Source: Solirubrobacterales bacterium (lineage in GTDB: Bacteria > Actinomycetota > Thermoleophilia > Solirubrobacterales > Solirubrobacteraceae). From it: DNA of 8,676 nucleotides. A model generated the notes under the pieces. The model had not been told where the DNA came from, did not search any database, and worked only from the letters and a program-made list of their open reading frames with translations. Positions 1-5,439 of the stretch are shown here, piece by piece; positions within the stretch are counted from its first letter, which is position 1, and each line of letters starts with the position of its first letter. The stretch lies in NCBI GenBank assembly GCA_025963955.1, contig JAOPZU010000249.1, forward strand, positions 1 to 8,676, read 5' to 3'. The position numbers were made by a program, and so were the translations under genes.

Positions 1-223
1 CGACGCCCGGGGCGTGCCGGTGCAGCACGCGCACCGCGTAGGGCCGCTGGTGCGATCGGACCGCGCGCGCGACCGCGTCCACGTCGTCCGCGTCCGCGTC
101 GTCGACGACGAGCACCTCGAGCGCCGCGTCGGCCTGGCCCTCCAGGTGGTCGAGCGTCCGCGCGAGCACCGCGGCCCGGCGGTAGGTCGGGATGACGACG
201 GAGACCGCGGGGACCGCGCGCAT
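1..223 (-). CDS. Family 2 glycosyltransferase, N-terminal fragment (cut by window edge)
   Basis: This is the first 74 residues of a GT-A fold family 2 glycosyltransferase, which moves a sugar from a nucleotide-sugar donor onto a growing glycan on the cytoplasmic side of the membrane. The opening VSVVIPTYRR (residues 7-16) is the classic first beta strand of the family. EVLVVDD (36-42) is the second strand with the paired aspartates that hold the nucleotide. After these the chain is unusually Asp/Ala-rich (DDADADDVDAV), where most relatives have DDGS. The fragment ends at RHAPGV, where relatives usually continue toward an ARN-type motif, so the DXD and catalytic parts lie outside the window. 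The ATG at 221-223 sits 7 nt after the stop of the upstream methyltransferase, and an AGGG overlapping that stop can serve as its ribosome site. It is the third gene of the minus-strand operon starting at 1831. Donor and acceptor cannot be told from this part. Confidence 0.85.
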   Translation of the reverse strand, partial: MRAVPAVSVVIPTYRRAAVLARTLDHLEGQADAALEVLVVDDADADDVDAVARAVRSHQRPYAVRVLHRHAPGV

Positions 224-227
224 CCCG

Positions 228-231
228 CCCT
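228..231 (-). promoter_or_regulatory. Shine-Dalgarno AGGG for the glycosyltransferase
   Basis: On the minus strand the stop TGA (233-231) runs into GGGCGGG and then the ATG at 223. The final A of the stop plus the next three G form AGGG, with 4 nt to the start. It is a short but plausible ribosome site, and the tight spacing suggests translational coupling to the methyltransferase before it. Confidence 0.4.
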
Positions 232-1010
232 CAGGCGCGGTGGAAGACGTACGCGCAGTCCTCGAAGTCGGCCAGCCCGCGCCAGCGGCCGTGCTGCTCG
301 GCGAACGCGACCGCGAAGCCCAGGTCGGCCATGGTGGCGCGCAGATCGGCGTCGGTGATGCCCCATTGCCACACGTCGTGGACGTCCCGCCACGGACGAC
401 CGCGCTTGGCGTTGACCTCGTCCAAGCGGTCGAAGAGCCCGTCGATGTTGTCCTGCGGGGGCACGGCGGCGCGGTAGCGCTCCTCGCCGAGGTCGAGCAG
501 GCGGACGGTCCCGGTCTCGTGACCGGGCACCGGGACCGGCGGCGACCACATGGGGTTGACGATCGCGAAGGCCCGGGCGTGCGGGGCGTAGCGGCGCAGG
601 ATCTCGTCCCAGTCCGGGTTCACCTGGTGCAGCAGCACGTCGAAGAGCAGGACCACGCCGATGTCGCCGACGTCGCCCGGAGTGCGCTCCAGGCCGAAGT
701 TCTGCTCCAGCAGCTCGAACTGCGGGAAGGCGGCCGCCCGCTCGCGCACGCCCGGGGTGATGTCGTCGTCGACGAGGACCGCGCGCCGCGGCGTGTGCTG
801 CTCGAGCGCGTGGAAGCTGTAGCCGGCCTCGACCGCCCAGACGCCGCCGAGGTCGGCGACCGAGTCCACGTCCTCCAGTGCGAAGGCCGCGTCGATCGTG
901 CGCAGCTTCAGGTCGACGAGCGGCGGGCGCCACGGCCCGCCGGGAGCCGCCCCGGTCTCTGTCGCGCCGCCCAGCCGGCGCTTCAGCGCGTCCAGCACCT
1001 TCGGCGCCAT
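231..1010 (-). CDS. Class I SAM-dependent methyltransferase, function unknown
   Basis: A 259-residue protein that I recognise as a class I methyltransferase of a poorly characterised family. Motif I is atypical: VADLGGVWAVEAGYSF (51-66) replaces the usual DxGxGxG loop. It is followed by VLVDDDITPGV (78-88) as the acidic second strand, and by LLFDVLLHQVNPDWDE (121-136) as the motif IV region. A C-terminal HDVWQWGIT stretch comes near residue 208. The first 25 residues are basic and Gly/Ala-rich and look disordered; there is no signal peptide or membrane segment, so it is cytoplasmic. The ATG at 1010 overlaps the upstream gene's TGA by one base (TGATG), which points to translational coupling in the operon 1831 to 1. 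The GG in motif I and the HQVNPDW block suggest a distinct subfamily rather than a damaged gene. Sitting between another methyltransferase and a glycosyltransferase, it probably modifies a glycan or its precursor, but the substrate is unknown. Confidence 0.85.
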   Translation of the reverse strand: MAPKVLDALKRRLGGATETGAAPGGPWRPPLVDLKLRTIDAAFALEDVDSVADLGGVWAVEAGYSFHALEQHTPRRAVLVDDDITPGVRERAAAFPQFELLEQNFGLERTPGDVGDIGVVLLFDVLLHQVNPDWDEILRRYAPHARAFAIVNPMWSPPVPVPGHETGTVRLLDLGEERYRAAVPPQDNIDGLFDRLDEVNAKRGRPWRDVHDVWQWGITDADLRATMADLGFAVAFAEQHGRWRGLADFEDCAYVFHRA

Positions 1011-1831
1011 CAGAGCGCCACCGGGCGGGAGTGGATCCACGCCTGCGGGTCGCCCTTGCGCGTGGCCGCGAGCAGGCGGCGGCCTTCGCGGTTCATCAGG
1101 ACCTTGCGCGAGGGCTTGACGACCGGGTGACCGCCGCCGCGCGGCAGCCGCACGGGCGCCGGCTTGGCCAGCGGCTCCAGGCCGGCGGAGCGGACCATGC
1201 GCTCGTACGCGGCGAGGTTCGGCATCCACCACCACGGGCGGCCGTCGCCGTCGAAGGTCGCCATCGCCCGCCGCGGGAAGAGCAGCGACATCGTCGGGTC
1301 GATCGCGTCCATCGTGCAGACGATGCCGTCGGCCGCGCAGACCCCGCGCAGGGACTCCAGCGCCCGGATCGGGTCGCGCAGGTGCAGCAGCAGCGAGCCC
1401 ATGAAGACGAAGTCGAACCGGCCGACCGCCGCCTCGTCGAGGTCGTAGACCGAGCACTCGCGGTAGTCGACGGCCGAGTCGAAGGCGTCCCGCGCGATCG
1501 GGAAGCCCGCGCCGCCCTGCTTGCGGTCCTCGAGGATCTGCACGAGCTCGTCGCCCGCGGTGATCGGCCAGTCCCAGGCGCGCGGGTCGACGATGTCGAC
1601 CGCCACCACCTCCGAAGCGCCGCGGCGCTCCATCTCGAAGGCCCAGAACCCGTCGAAGGTCCCCACGTCCAGGCAGCGCTTGCCGGCGAGCGACACCGGC
1701 AGCACCTGCGGCGCGACCGTCCGCAGGTCGAACCAGCCGGGGGTCACCACCCCGGGCGCGAGCTCCAGGGTGTGGTACCACTGCTGCCGCGACCCGACGC
1801 GCTCCCGGATCTCTTCCACTGCGAGCGCCAT
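1010..1831 (-). CDS. CmoB-fold (DUF1698-like) SAM-dependent methyltransferase, paralogue 1
   Basis: A 273-residue class I methyltransferase related to the CmoB/DUF1698 group. It carries the N-terminal block WYHTLELAPGVVTPGWFDLR (18-37), the SAM loop LDVGTFDGFWAFEMERRG (54-71), an acidic second-strand VAVD (76-79), SVYDL (127-131) and FVFMGSLLLHLRDP (141-154). True CmoB is about 320 residues and acts on tRNA uridine with carboxy-SAM made by CmoA. This protein is shorter, no cmoA is in view, and two further paralogues lie in the same locus, so a tRNA role is unlikely; modification of a sugar or glycan is my inference. The C-terminal third (PWWWMPNLAAYERMV and a basic Arg/Lys-rich tail from about residue 225) is longer than in the other two paralogues. 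It heads the minus-strand operon. The ATG at 1831 lies 9 nt after a TAGGGT hexamer, with no good ribosome site at normal spacing. Confidence 0.85.
   Translation of the reverse strand: MALAVEEIRERVGSRQQWYHTLELAPGVVTPGWFDLRTVAPQVLPVSLAGKRCLDVGTFDGFWAFEMERRGASEVVAVDIVDPRAWDWPITAGDELVQILEDRKQGGAGFPIARDAFDSAVDYRECSVYDLDEAAVGRFDFVFMGSLLLHLRDPIRALESLRGVCAADGIVCTMDAIDPTMSLLFPRRAMATFDGDGRPWWWMPNLAAYERMVRSAGLEPLAKPAPVRLPRGGGHPVVKPSRKVLMNREGRRLLAATRKGDPQAWIHSRPVAL
1626..1654. repeat. 29-bp exact repeat shared by two CmoB-fold genes (copy 1)
   Basis: These 29 bases are identical to 5190-5218, in the same minus-strand orientation and the same reading frame. They encode the end of the SAM-binding loop, DGFWAFEMER. 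The third paralogue on the plus strand (around 6328-6356) encodes nearly the same residues but differs at several bases. The repeat therefore reflects paralogy of 1010-1831 and 4661-5380, possibly with gene conversion, and not a mobile repeat. Confidence 0.75.
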
Positions 1832-1840
1832 AGGGACGAC

Positions 1841-1846
1841 ACCCTA
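1841..1846 (-). promoter_or_regulatory. Candidate -10 hexamer TAGGGT for the 1831 operon
   Basis: TAGGGT fits the actinobacterial TANNNT -10 consensus and ends 9 nt before the ATG at 1831. This would place transcription start at or within a few bases of the start codon, giving a leaderless mRNA. I see no convincing -35. The region is only 22 bp long between the divergent starts at 1831 and 1854, so any -35 would lie inside the plus-strand gene. The same AGGG could instead be a distant ribosome site (10 nt spacing). Confidence 0.4.
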
Positions 1847-1853
1847 CCCAGCC

Positions 1854-2630
1854 GTGAGCGTCCTGCGATCCGTCATCGACCCCGACTCCGAGGCCGCCGC
1901 GCTGCGCGCGTACCTGGGGGCGGAGTACGACCACCAGCGCCTGGTCCACTACGAGGCGCAGCTGGAGGACGAGCTCGCCGAGCTGGGGGACGAGCAGGCG
2001 CTCTACCGCCGCTCCCAGGGGTACCTGTACAACCTCACGGCCTTCGCGATGACCGGCACGAAGGACCCCTACCGGGCGTGGATCGACGAGCTGTTCCCGT
2101 CCGGTGGGCGGGTGCTGGACGTCGGCTGCGGCATCGGCGCCGACGGCCTGGCCCTGATGCGGGGCGGTCACGCGGTGACCTTCGCGGACTTCGACAACCC
2201 GAGCGTGGCGTACCTGCGCACCCGCCTCGCGGCGCTGTCGGCGGACGTCGCGGCCCGCGCCCGGATCGTGGACCTTGACCGGGACGCCCTCCCGGCCGGG
2301 CACGACCTGGCCTACGCCTTCGACGTGCTGGAGCACGTGGAGGATCCGTTCGCGCTGCTCGCGTCGATGGAGGCGGCGGCGGGGCTGGTCCTCGTCAACC
2401 TGCTGGAGCCCGAGCCGGGGGAGACCGCGCTCCACCACGAGCTGCCGCTGAGGGACCTGCTCGACCACGTCACCGCGCGCGGCCTGATCCGCTACCGCCG
2501 CTTTCACGCCGGGCGCTCGCACCTGCTGCTGTACCGCGGCGCGATTCCGGCGGGTGGGCCGCTGGAGGCCGCGCGCAGCCGGGTCGTCCGCCTACTGGGC
2601 GCCCGCCCGCCGCGCCGCCGGCGCGACTGA
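1854..2630 (+). CDS. Class I SAM-dependent methyltransferase (UbiG/Methyltransf_11-like)
   Basis: A 258-residue cytoplasmic methyltransferase. A helical N-terminal part of about 80 residues (Glu-rich around 34-47, then RRSQGYLYNLTAFAMTG) precedes a canonical Rossmann domain. Motif I is VLDVGCGIGADGL (87-99), motif II is VTFADFDNP (108-116), and AFDVLEHVEDPF is the motif IV region typical of UbiE/UbiG-type enzymes. After this comes a strand LVLVNLLEPEPGE. The tail is Arg/Pro-rich (ARPPRRRRD). I chose GTG at 1854 because it is the first start codon clear of the divergent gene at 1831, and the domain needs nothing upstream; no in-frame ATG lies close by. It is a single-gene unit, divergent from the CmoB-fold operon and converging on the SGNH gene, with 39 bp of coding overlap. 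The context suggests a small-molecule or glycan substrate. The substrate is unknown, and the exact start is less certain than the identity. Confidence 0.83.
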   Translation: MSVLRSVIDPDSEAAALRAYLGAEYDHQRLVHYEAQLEDELAELGDEQALYRRSQGYLYNLTAFAMTGTKDPYRAWIDELFPSGGRVLDVGCGIGADGLALMRGGHAVTFADFDNPSVAYLRTRLAALSADVAARARIVDLDRDALPAGHDLAYAFDVLEHVEDPFALLASMEAAAGLVLVNLLEPEPGETALHHELPLRDLLDHVTARGLIRYRRFHAGRSHLLLYRGAIPAGGPLEAARSRVVRLLGARPPRRRRD

Positions 2631-3752
2631 CGGCGCCGGCGGGGACGCGTCCGCGCCCCAGCTGCGCATCAGCACGTCCACGCGCTGAAGCAGGTACGGC
2701 CCCAGCGTCCGGCTGTAGGCGGTGGTCATGTGCGAGACGTCGCGCAGCACCAGGGCGCCGCCGGTGACCGGCGGGCACATCCTGCGGCGGCAGAAGAACG
2801 TCGCGAGGTCAGCCACCTGCACCTGCGGGGAGGCGAACTCCTTGGCGGCGTCGACCGCCGGATCGCTGCGCAGCGCGAAGCTGCTCTTCAGCGCGCACGC
2901 CGGGCCCGGGGGGCGGCGCGCGGCCACGGCCTGCTCGACGCACGGGAGCGTCGTTCCGGCGATCCGCGGCGTGTCGCGGATCACGACGATGTGGCGGACG
3001 TTCCTGCCGAGCAGCCCGAGCCAGGCGGCGACGTACCCGGCCCGCCGGGCGACACCCGGCGCCTGGTCCTCGGGCGGGATGACGGTGCCGCGGTGCTGGG
3101 AGGTGAAGACGACGTCGATCTCGGGGTGGGCGGCCATCCACGCCTGCACCGCGCGGTTCCAGTCCATGCAGCCCTTCTGCCGGTCCTCGCCGGGCAGGTT
3201 CGGGTGCGCGAGCGTCAACGGGCATCCGGCGCGCTGGATCGAGATCGCGCGCCACCGGTGTGCGGCCAGCACGGCGTCGAGCGCGCTGCGCCAGTGGGCG
3301 GCGTGGCTGTCGCCGAGCAGCGCGACCGTCCTCGTCGCGTTCTCCGGGGGCGCCCCGAAGAAGCAGACGTCCAGCAGCCCGGCGGCGGCCGACTCGCGGT
3401 ACTGGCAGCGTTCGGAGCGCTGGGCGGCACGGGCGTTCGCCGGCGCCGGGTAGACGCTCAGCGCGAGGCCGGGGTTGTCGCACGGCCTGTTCGGGTCCAC
3501 GGACGCCGCGCCGAAGCACGGCTGGTTGGTCGGGGAGCTCGGGTCGGCCGGCGCCGGCGCCGGCGTGGGCGTGGGCGTGGGGGTCGGCGCGGTCGTGGTC
3601 GGGTCGCTCGACGTCGTGGTCTGGGCGGGAGGGAACAGGCCCGGCAGCAGGCCCTGCCCGGCGGCGGGGGAGACCACGGGAACGAGGAGCACGAGGAGCA
3701 GGCCCCAGGCGAGCAGCGCGGAGAGCAGGCGGGCGGGACGGGAGGCGCGCAT
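2592..3752 (-). CDS. Secreted SGNH-domain protein (OafA/YrhL C-terminal-like O-acyl esterase or transferase)
   Basis: A 386-residue exported protein. It has basic residues at 2-8, a hydrophobic core at about 9-29 and a likely signal-peptidase site near Ala31/Gly32. A Thr/Pro/Ala linker follows (about 45-75). The rest resembles the SGNH domain found at the C-terminus of OafA/YrhL membrane acyltransferases: block I LLGDSHAAHW (145-154) with nucleophile Ser149, C195-x3-N199, the strand HIVVIRDTPRI (254-264), and the catalytic Asp-x-x-His as RDVSHMTTAYS (337-347, D338 and H341). There are ten cysteines (79, 91, 116, 130, 177, 195, 271, 286, 321, 326), all after the signal peptide, consistent with disulphides outside the cytoplasm. 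The ten-helix acyltransferase-3 membrane domain of full-length OafA is absent, so it is either a stand-alone esterase or works with a separate membrane partner. It probably edits O-acyl groups on the surface glycan made by this locus. The ATG at 3752 follows a TAGGAT hexamer by 8 nt. Confidence 0.85.
   Translation of the reverse strand: MRASRPARLLSALLAWGLLLVLLVPVVSPAAGQGLLPGLFPPAQTTTSSDPTTTAPTPTPTPTPAPAPADPSSPTNQPCFGAASVDPNRPCDNPGLALSVYPAPANARAAQRSERCQYRESAAAGLLDVCFFGAPPENATRTVALLGDSHAAHWRSALDAVLAAHRWRAISIQRAGCPLTLAHPNLPGEDRQKGCMDWNRAVQAWMAAHPEIDVVFTSQHRGTVIPPEDQAPGVARRAGYVAAWLGLLGRNVRHIVVIRDTPRIAGTTLPCVEQAVAARRPPGPACALKSSFALRSDPAVDAAKEFASPQVQVADLATFFCRRRMCPPVTGGALVLRDVSHMTTAYSRTLGPYLLQRVDVLMRSWGADASPPAPSVAPAARRAGAQ
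3546..3590. repeat. Short GC-rich coding repeats (Thr-Pro/Ala-Pro linker)
   Basis: On the plus strand, GCCGGC-type hexamers are followed by three GTGGGC hexamers. On the minus strand they encode the TPTPTPTPAPAPA part of the linker between signal peptide and SGNH domain (about residues 56-69). Such tracts vary easily in length by slippage, which a flexible linker would tolerate. Confidence 0.7.
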
Positions 3753-3760
3753 CGGCCGGG

Positions 3761-3766
3761 ATCCTA
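3761..3766 (-). promoter_or_regulatory. Candidate -10 hexamer TAGGAT for the SGNH gene
   Basis: TAGGAT, close to the actinobacterial -10 consensus, ends 8 nt before the ATG at 3752, implying a leaderless or almost leaderless transcript. An 8-bp inverted repeat (CGGCCGGG at 3753-3760 and CCCGGCCG at 3796-3803) flanks it. No -35 is recognisable. The AGGA inside the hexamer, 9 nt from the ATG, could instead act as a ribosome site on a longer transcript reading through from 3859. Confidence 0.4.
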
Positions 3767-3824
3767 CGTGTCCGGAGCCGCGGCCCGCCGCAGTTCCCGG
3801 CCGCTACTCCAGCACCAGGGGATC

Positions 3825-3855
3825 GGGCGGGAGAGACCCGGAGCGGGAGGGACCC
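3825..3855. repeat. Imperfect tandem duplication, period 16
   Basis: GGGCGGGAGAGACCC (3825-3839) and GAGCGGGAGGGACCC (3841-3855) match at 13 of 15 positions and are separated by one base. The pair lies just downstream of the minus-strand methyltransferase stop. It may be chance duplication in GC-rich spacer DNA or part of a transcript-end structure. Confidence 0.5.
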
Positions 3856-3860
3856 CGCTC
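3841..3860 (-). terminator. GC-rich hairpin at the end of the 5380-3859 operon (possible terminator)
   Basis: GAGCGGG (3841-3847) and CCCGCTC (3854-3860) form a perfect 7-bp stem with a 6-nt loop. In the minus-strand transcript it starts inside the TGA stop of the 3859-4653 gene. No U-tract follows, so it is not a classic intrinsic terminator. High-GC actinobacteria often lack the U-tract, and the hairpin may end or stabilise this mRNA before the SGNH gene. Confidence 0.35.
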
Positions 3861-4653
3861 AGGCGAGGCCGGAGGCCCAGAGGTCCGCGCGGCCGAGGGG
3901 CCGCGTGAGACGGTGCGCCGCCAGGCGGTGCACGAGGGTGCGCGCCCGCGCGTCCTCCAGCGGTACGATCTGGTCGAGGATCAGCTCCCCGAAGGCGACC
4001 TCGACCTGCCCGAAGCCCGCGTCCCTGAGCGCCCGCGCCAACGAGCCGCGCGTCTGCTCGTTGACGTGCATCGACTTCTCGACCTCCCCGCGCGGCTCCT
4101 TCGGCCAGCGCCGCGCGCGCCCCGGGACCGCCAGGCGCTGCAGCCGGTAGGTGACGTCGTAGACCAGGCGGTTGGGGAAGGTGTGCGCGAGCAGACGGCC
4201 CCCGGGCTTGAGGATCCGGCGCGCCTCGCCCAGGGCCCGGTGGAGCTCCTCGGGGGACAGGTGCTCCACGACGTCGAGCATCGTCACCAGGTCGGCGGTC
4301 GCGTCCGGCAGCGGGACGGCCCGCGCGTCCGCGAGCAGGACCTCGGCCCCCACGCCGTGGGCGGCGACGGTCTGCCGGGCCAGGGCGACGGCCGCCTCGG
4401 AGTACTCCAGGCCGACGGCGCGCGCCGCGCCCGACTGCATCGCCAGCGCCAGCAGCTCGCCGCGGCCGGTCCCCACGTCGACGAGCGTCTCGCCCGCCGC
4501 CAGTCGCGCCCGCTGCAGTGCGTAGGCGTAGGTGCCGTGGATCGGGGCGCCCGGGTCCGCGTTGTACTCCGCGTAGCCCATCGCCCACTCGCGGTAGTAG
4601 GCCTCGTCGTACGCGTCCGCCGGGACGACCGGATCGGGCAGGCCCTCCGCCAT
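3859..4653 (-). CDS. Class I SAM-dependent methyltransferase (Methyltransf_11 type)
   Basis: A 264-residue cytoplasmic methyltransferase. After a Tyr-rich N-terminal segment (AYDEAYYREWAMGYAEYN, 14-31) comes motif I LVDVGTGRGELLALA (57-71). The acidic second strand is VGLEYSEAAVALA (80-92), with Glu83 where the SAM ribose is usually held. VLLADARAVPLPDATADLV and MLDVVEHL follow as motifs III-IV, then ILKPGGRLLAHTFPN, the usual post-catalytic strand. A basic stretch (PGRARRWPKEPRGEVEKS) interrupts the last third and may form an acceptor-binding insertion. The ATG at 4653 sits 7 nt after the preceding stop, with an AGGG overlapping that TAG, so it is co-transcribed with and probably translationally coupled to the CmoB-fold gene upstream. 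It resembles the methyltransferases often found in glycan clusters; the substrate is not predictable. The 106-bp gap downstream holds a hairpin and a candidate promoter for the next gene. Confidence 0.85.
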   Translation of the reverse strand: MAEGLPDPVVPADAYDEAYYREWAMGYAEYNADPGAPIHGTYAYALQRARLAAGETLVDVGTGRGELLALAMQSGAARAVGLEYSEAAVALARQTVAAHGVGAEVLLADARAVPLPDATADLVTMLDVVEHLSPEELHRALGEARRILKPGGRLLAHTFPNRLVYDVTYRLQRLAVPGRARRWPKEPRGEVEKSMHVNEQTRGSLARALRDAGFGQVEVAFGELILDQIVPLEDARARTLVHRLAAHRLTRPLGRADLWASGLA

Positions 4654-4658
4654 CCGCG

Positions 4659-4662
4659 CCCT
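4659..4662 (-). promoter_or_regulatory. Shine-Dalgarno AGGG for the 4653 methyltransferase
   Basis: The TAG stop (4663-4661) of the upstream gene runs into GGCGCGG and the ATG at 4653. The AG of the stop plus two G make AGGG, 5 nt before the start. The same stop-embedded AGGG appears before the glycosyltransferase at 223, suggesting that downstream operon genes use a ribosome site while operon-head genes may not. Confidence 0.4.
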
Positions 4663-5380
4663 AGCGGTTCTTCGTGCCGTGGAGCACGACGTGGCGCACG
4701 CTGAAGTCGCCCGTGGCCTGCATCTTGAAGCGCTCCTTCTCGACCACGGTGTCGAAGCCCGCGGTCCACATCATCGCCTTCCACGTGCGCACGGACGGCA
4801 TCCAGAAGACGACCGCGGCGTCACGGTCGGCGTGGTAGCGGGAGAGGGCGACGGGCAGCCGCGAGAGCCACGGGTCGTACTCCTCGGCGCTGACGAACGT
4901 CCCGCCCGGCTTCGTCAGCTCCGCGATCCGCTGCAGCGCCAGCAGCTGGTCGCGCAGGTGGATGAGGACCGAGCCGCAGAAGACGAGGTCGAACTGCCCG
5001 CCGAGCTTCTCCGGGGTCATGTCGTAGACCGAGCAGATGACGCGCTCGACCCGGGAGCCGTAGACCTCGCTGGCCAGCGCGAAGCCGACGCCGCGCGGGT
5101 TGTCCGGCCATTCGGTGGGGCGCCGGCGGGGCGGCCAGTCGAGCTCGCGCTCGTCGTCCAGGTCGATGGCGACGACGGTCGCGCCGCGCCGCTCCATCTC
5201 GAAGGCCCAGAACCCGTCCCAGGTCCCGACCTCCAGGGCGCGCATGCCCGTCATGTCCTCGGGCAGGTGGTAATGGTGCTCGGATCCGCGCAGGTCGAAC
5301 ATCCCGGGGGTGACCACACCGGGCTCGAGCTCGAGGACGTGGTACCAGCCGTGGGCGGCGGCGCGTTCGGCGATCGACAT
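4661..5380 (-). CDS. CmoB-fold (DUF1698-like) SAM-dependent methyltransferase, paralogue 2
   Basis: A 239-residue paralogue of the proteins at 1010-1831 and 6156-6902. It shows the family block GWYHVLELEPGVVTPGMFDL (11-30), an odd histidine-rich HHYHLP (35-40), the SAM loop ALEVGTWDGFWAFEMERRG (48-66), and acidic VVAIDLDDERE. SVYDMTPEKLGG and LVFCGSVLIHLRDQLLALQRI follow. It lacks the long basic tail of paralogue 1. A TTG nine bases upstream (5389) could also start it, but I chose the ATG at 5380: the TTG overlaps a TAGGCT -10 candidate, and only the ATG lies 8 nt after that hexamer, as in neighbouring genes. It heads the two-gene minus-strand operon ending at 3859 and diverges from the cytidylyltransferase across 59 bp. 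A 29-bp exact match to paralogue 1 lies in the SAM loop. A tRNA role as in CmoB is unlikely without cmoA; glycan or sugar methylation is inferred. Confidence 0.85.
   Translation of the reverse strand: MSIAERAAAHGWYHVLELEPGVVTPGMFDLRGSEHHYHLPEDMTGMRALEVGTWDGFWAFEMERRGATVVAIDLDDERELDWPPRRRPTEWPDNPRGVGFALASEVYGSRVERVICSVYDMTPEKLGGQFDLVFCGSVLIHLRDQLLALQRIAELTKPGGTFVSAEEYDPWLSRLPVALSRYHADRDAAVVFWMPSVRTWKAMMWTAGFDTVVEKERFKMQATGDFSVRHVVLHGTKNR
5190..5218. repeat. 29-bp exact repeat shared by two CmoB-fold genes (copy 2)
   Basis: Identical to 1626-1654, same strand and frame, encoding DGFWAFEMER of the SAM loop in paralogue 2. The flanking bases diverge immediately on both sides, although the wider loop region stays similar. 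Confidence 0.75.
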
Positions 5381-5388
5381 CGCCCGCA

Positions 5389-5394
5389 AGCCTA
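5389..5394 (-). promoter_or_regulatory. Candidate -10 hexamer TAGGCT for the 5380-3859 operon
   Basis: TAGGCT ends 8 nt before the ATG at 5380, the same geometry as at 3752 and within one base of 1831. A leaderless transcript starting at or near the ATG would result. No -35 is recognisable in the GC-rich 59-bp divergent spacer. An AGG at 10 nt spacing is the competing reading as a ribosome site. Confidence 0.4.
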
Positions 5395-5424
5395 CGCGGG
5401 GGGCCCGTCCGGCCGTCGTCCGGA

Positions 5425-5430
5425 TACGCT
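5425..5430 (+). promoter_or_regulatory. Candidate -10 hexamer TACGCT for the 5440 operon
   Basis: TACGCT fits TANNNT and ends 9 nt before the ATG at 5440. Of the four candidate promoters this is the clearest case for leaderless expression, because the intervening GCGACGCGA and the bases before it contain no purine-rich ribosome site. A direct repeat CGTCCGG (5406-5412 and 5417-5423, 11-bp period) lies just upstream and could bind a regulator, though such short GC repeats can arise by chance. Confidence 0.42.
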
Positions 5431-5439
5431 GCGACGCGA

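Noticed and set aside
192..1130. Long plus-strand open frame opposite the two leftmost methyltransferases
   Set aside because: It is antisense to two genes with clear SAM-binding motifs; its translation is Arg/Val/Asp-rich with no recognisable domain, as expected from the opposite strand of GC-rich coding DNA.
1010..1831. Annotation as a true tRNA CmoB enzyme
   Set aside because: Shorter than CmoB, three diverged paralogues in a glycan locus and no cmoA in view; kept only as fold-level relation.
1845..1850. TACCCA as -10 for the plus-strand gene at 1854
   Set aside because: It lacks the final T of TANNNT and leaves only 3 nt to the GTG, too close for a normal or leaderless start.
1010..2522. 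Continuous minus-strand frame extending the 231-1010 methyltransferase upstream to 2522
   Set aside because: The extension overlaps the CmoB-fold gene in another frame and has shadow composition; the ATG at 1010 with TGATG coupling explains the start.
3546..3590. Tandem hexamers as a possible CRISPR-like or regulatory repeat
   Set aside because: They are in frame and encode a Thr/Pro/Ala linker; no spacers or conserved repeat units of CRISPR size.
2730..3908. 392-codon plus-strand open frame opposite the SGNH gene
   Set aside because: The translation is Arg/Gly-rich low complexity, while the minus strand gives a signal peptide, GDSH and DxxH motifs.
5381..5389. TTG at 5389 as start of the 4661-5380 methyltransferase
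   Set aside because: It adds only three residues, overlaps the TAGGCT hexamer, and the ATG at 5380 matches the spacing seen in neighbouring genes. Not fully excluded.
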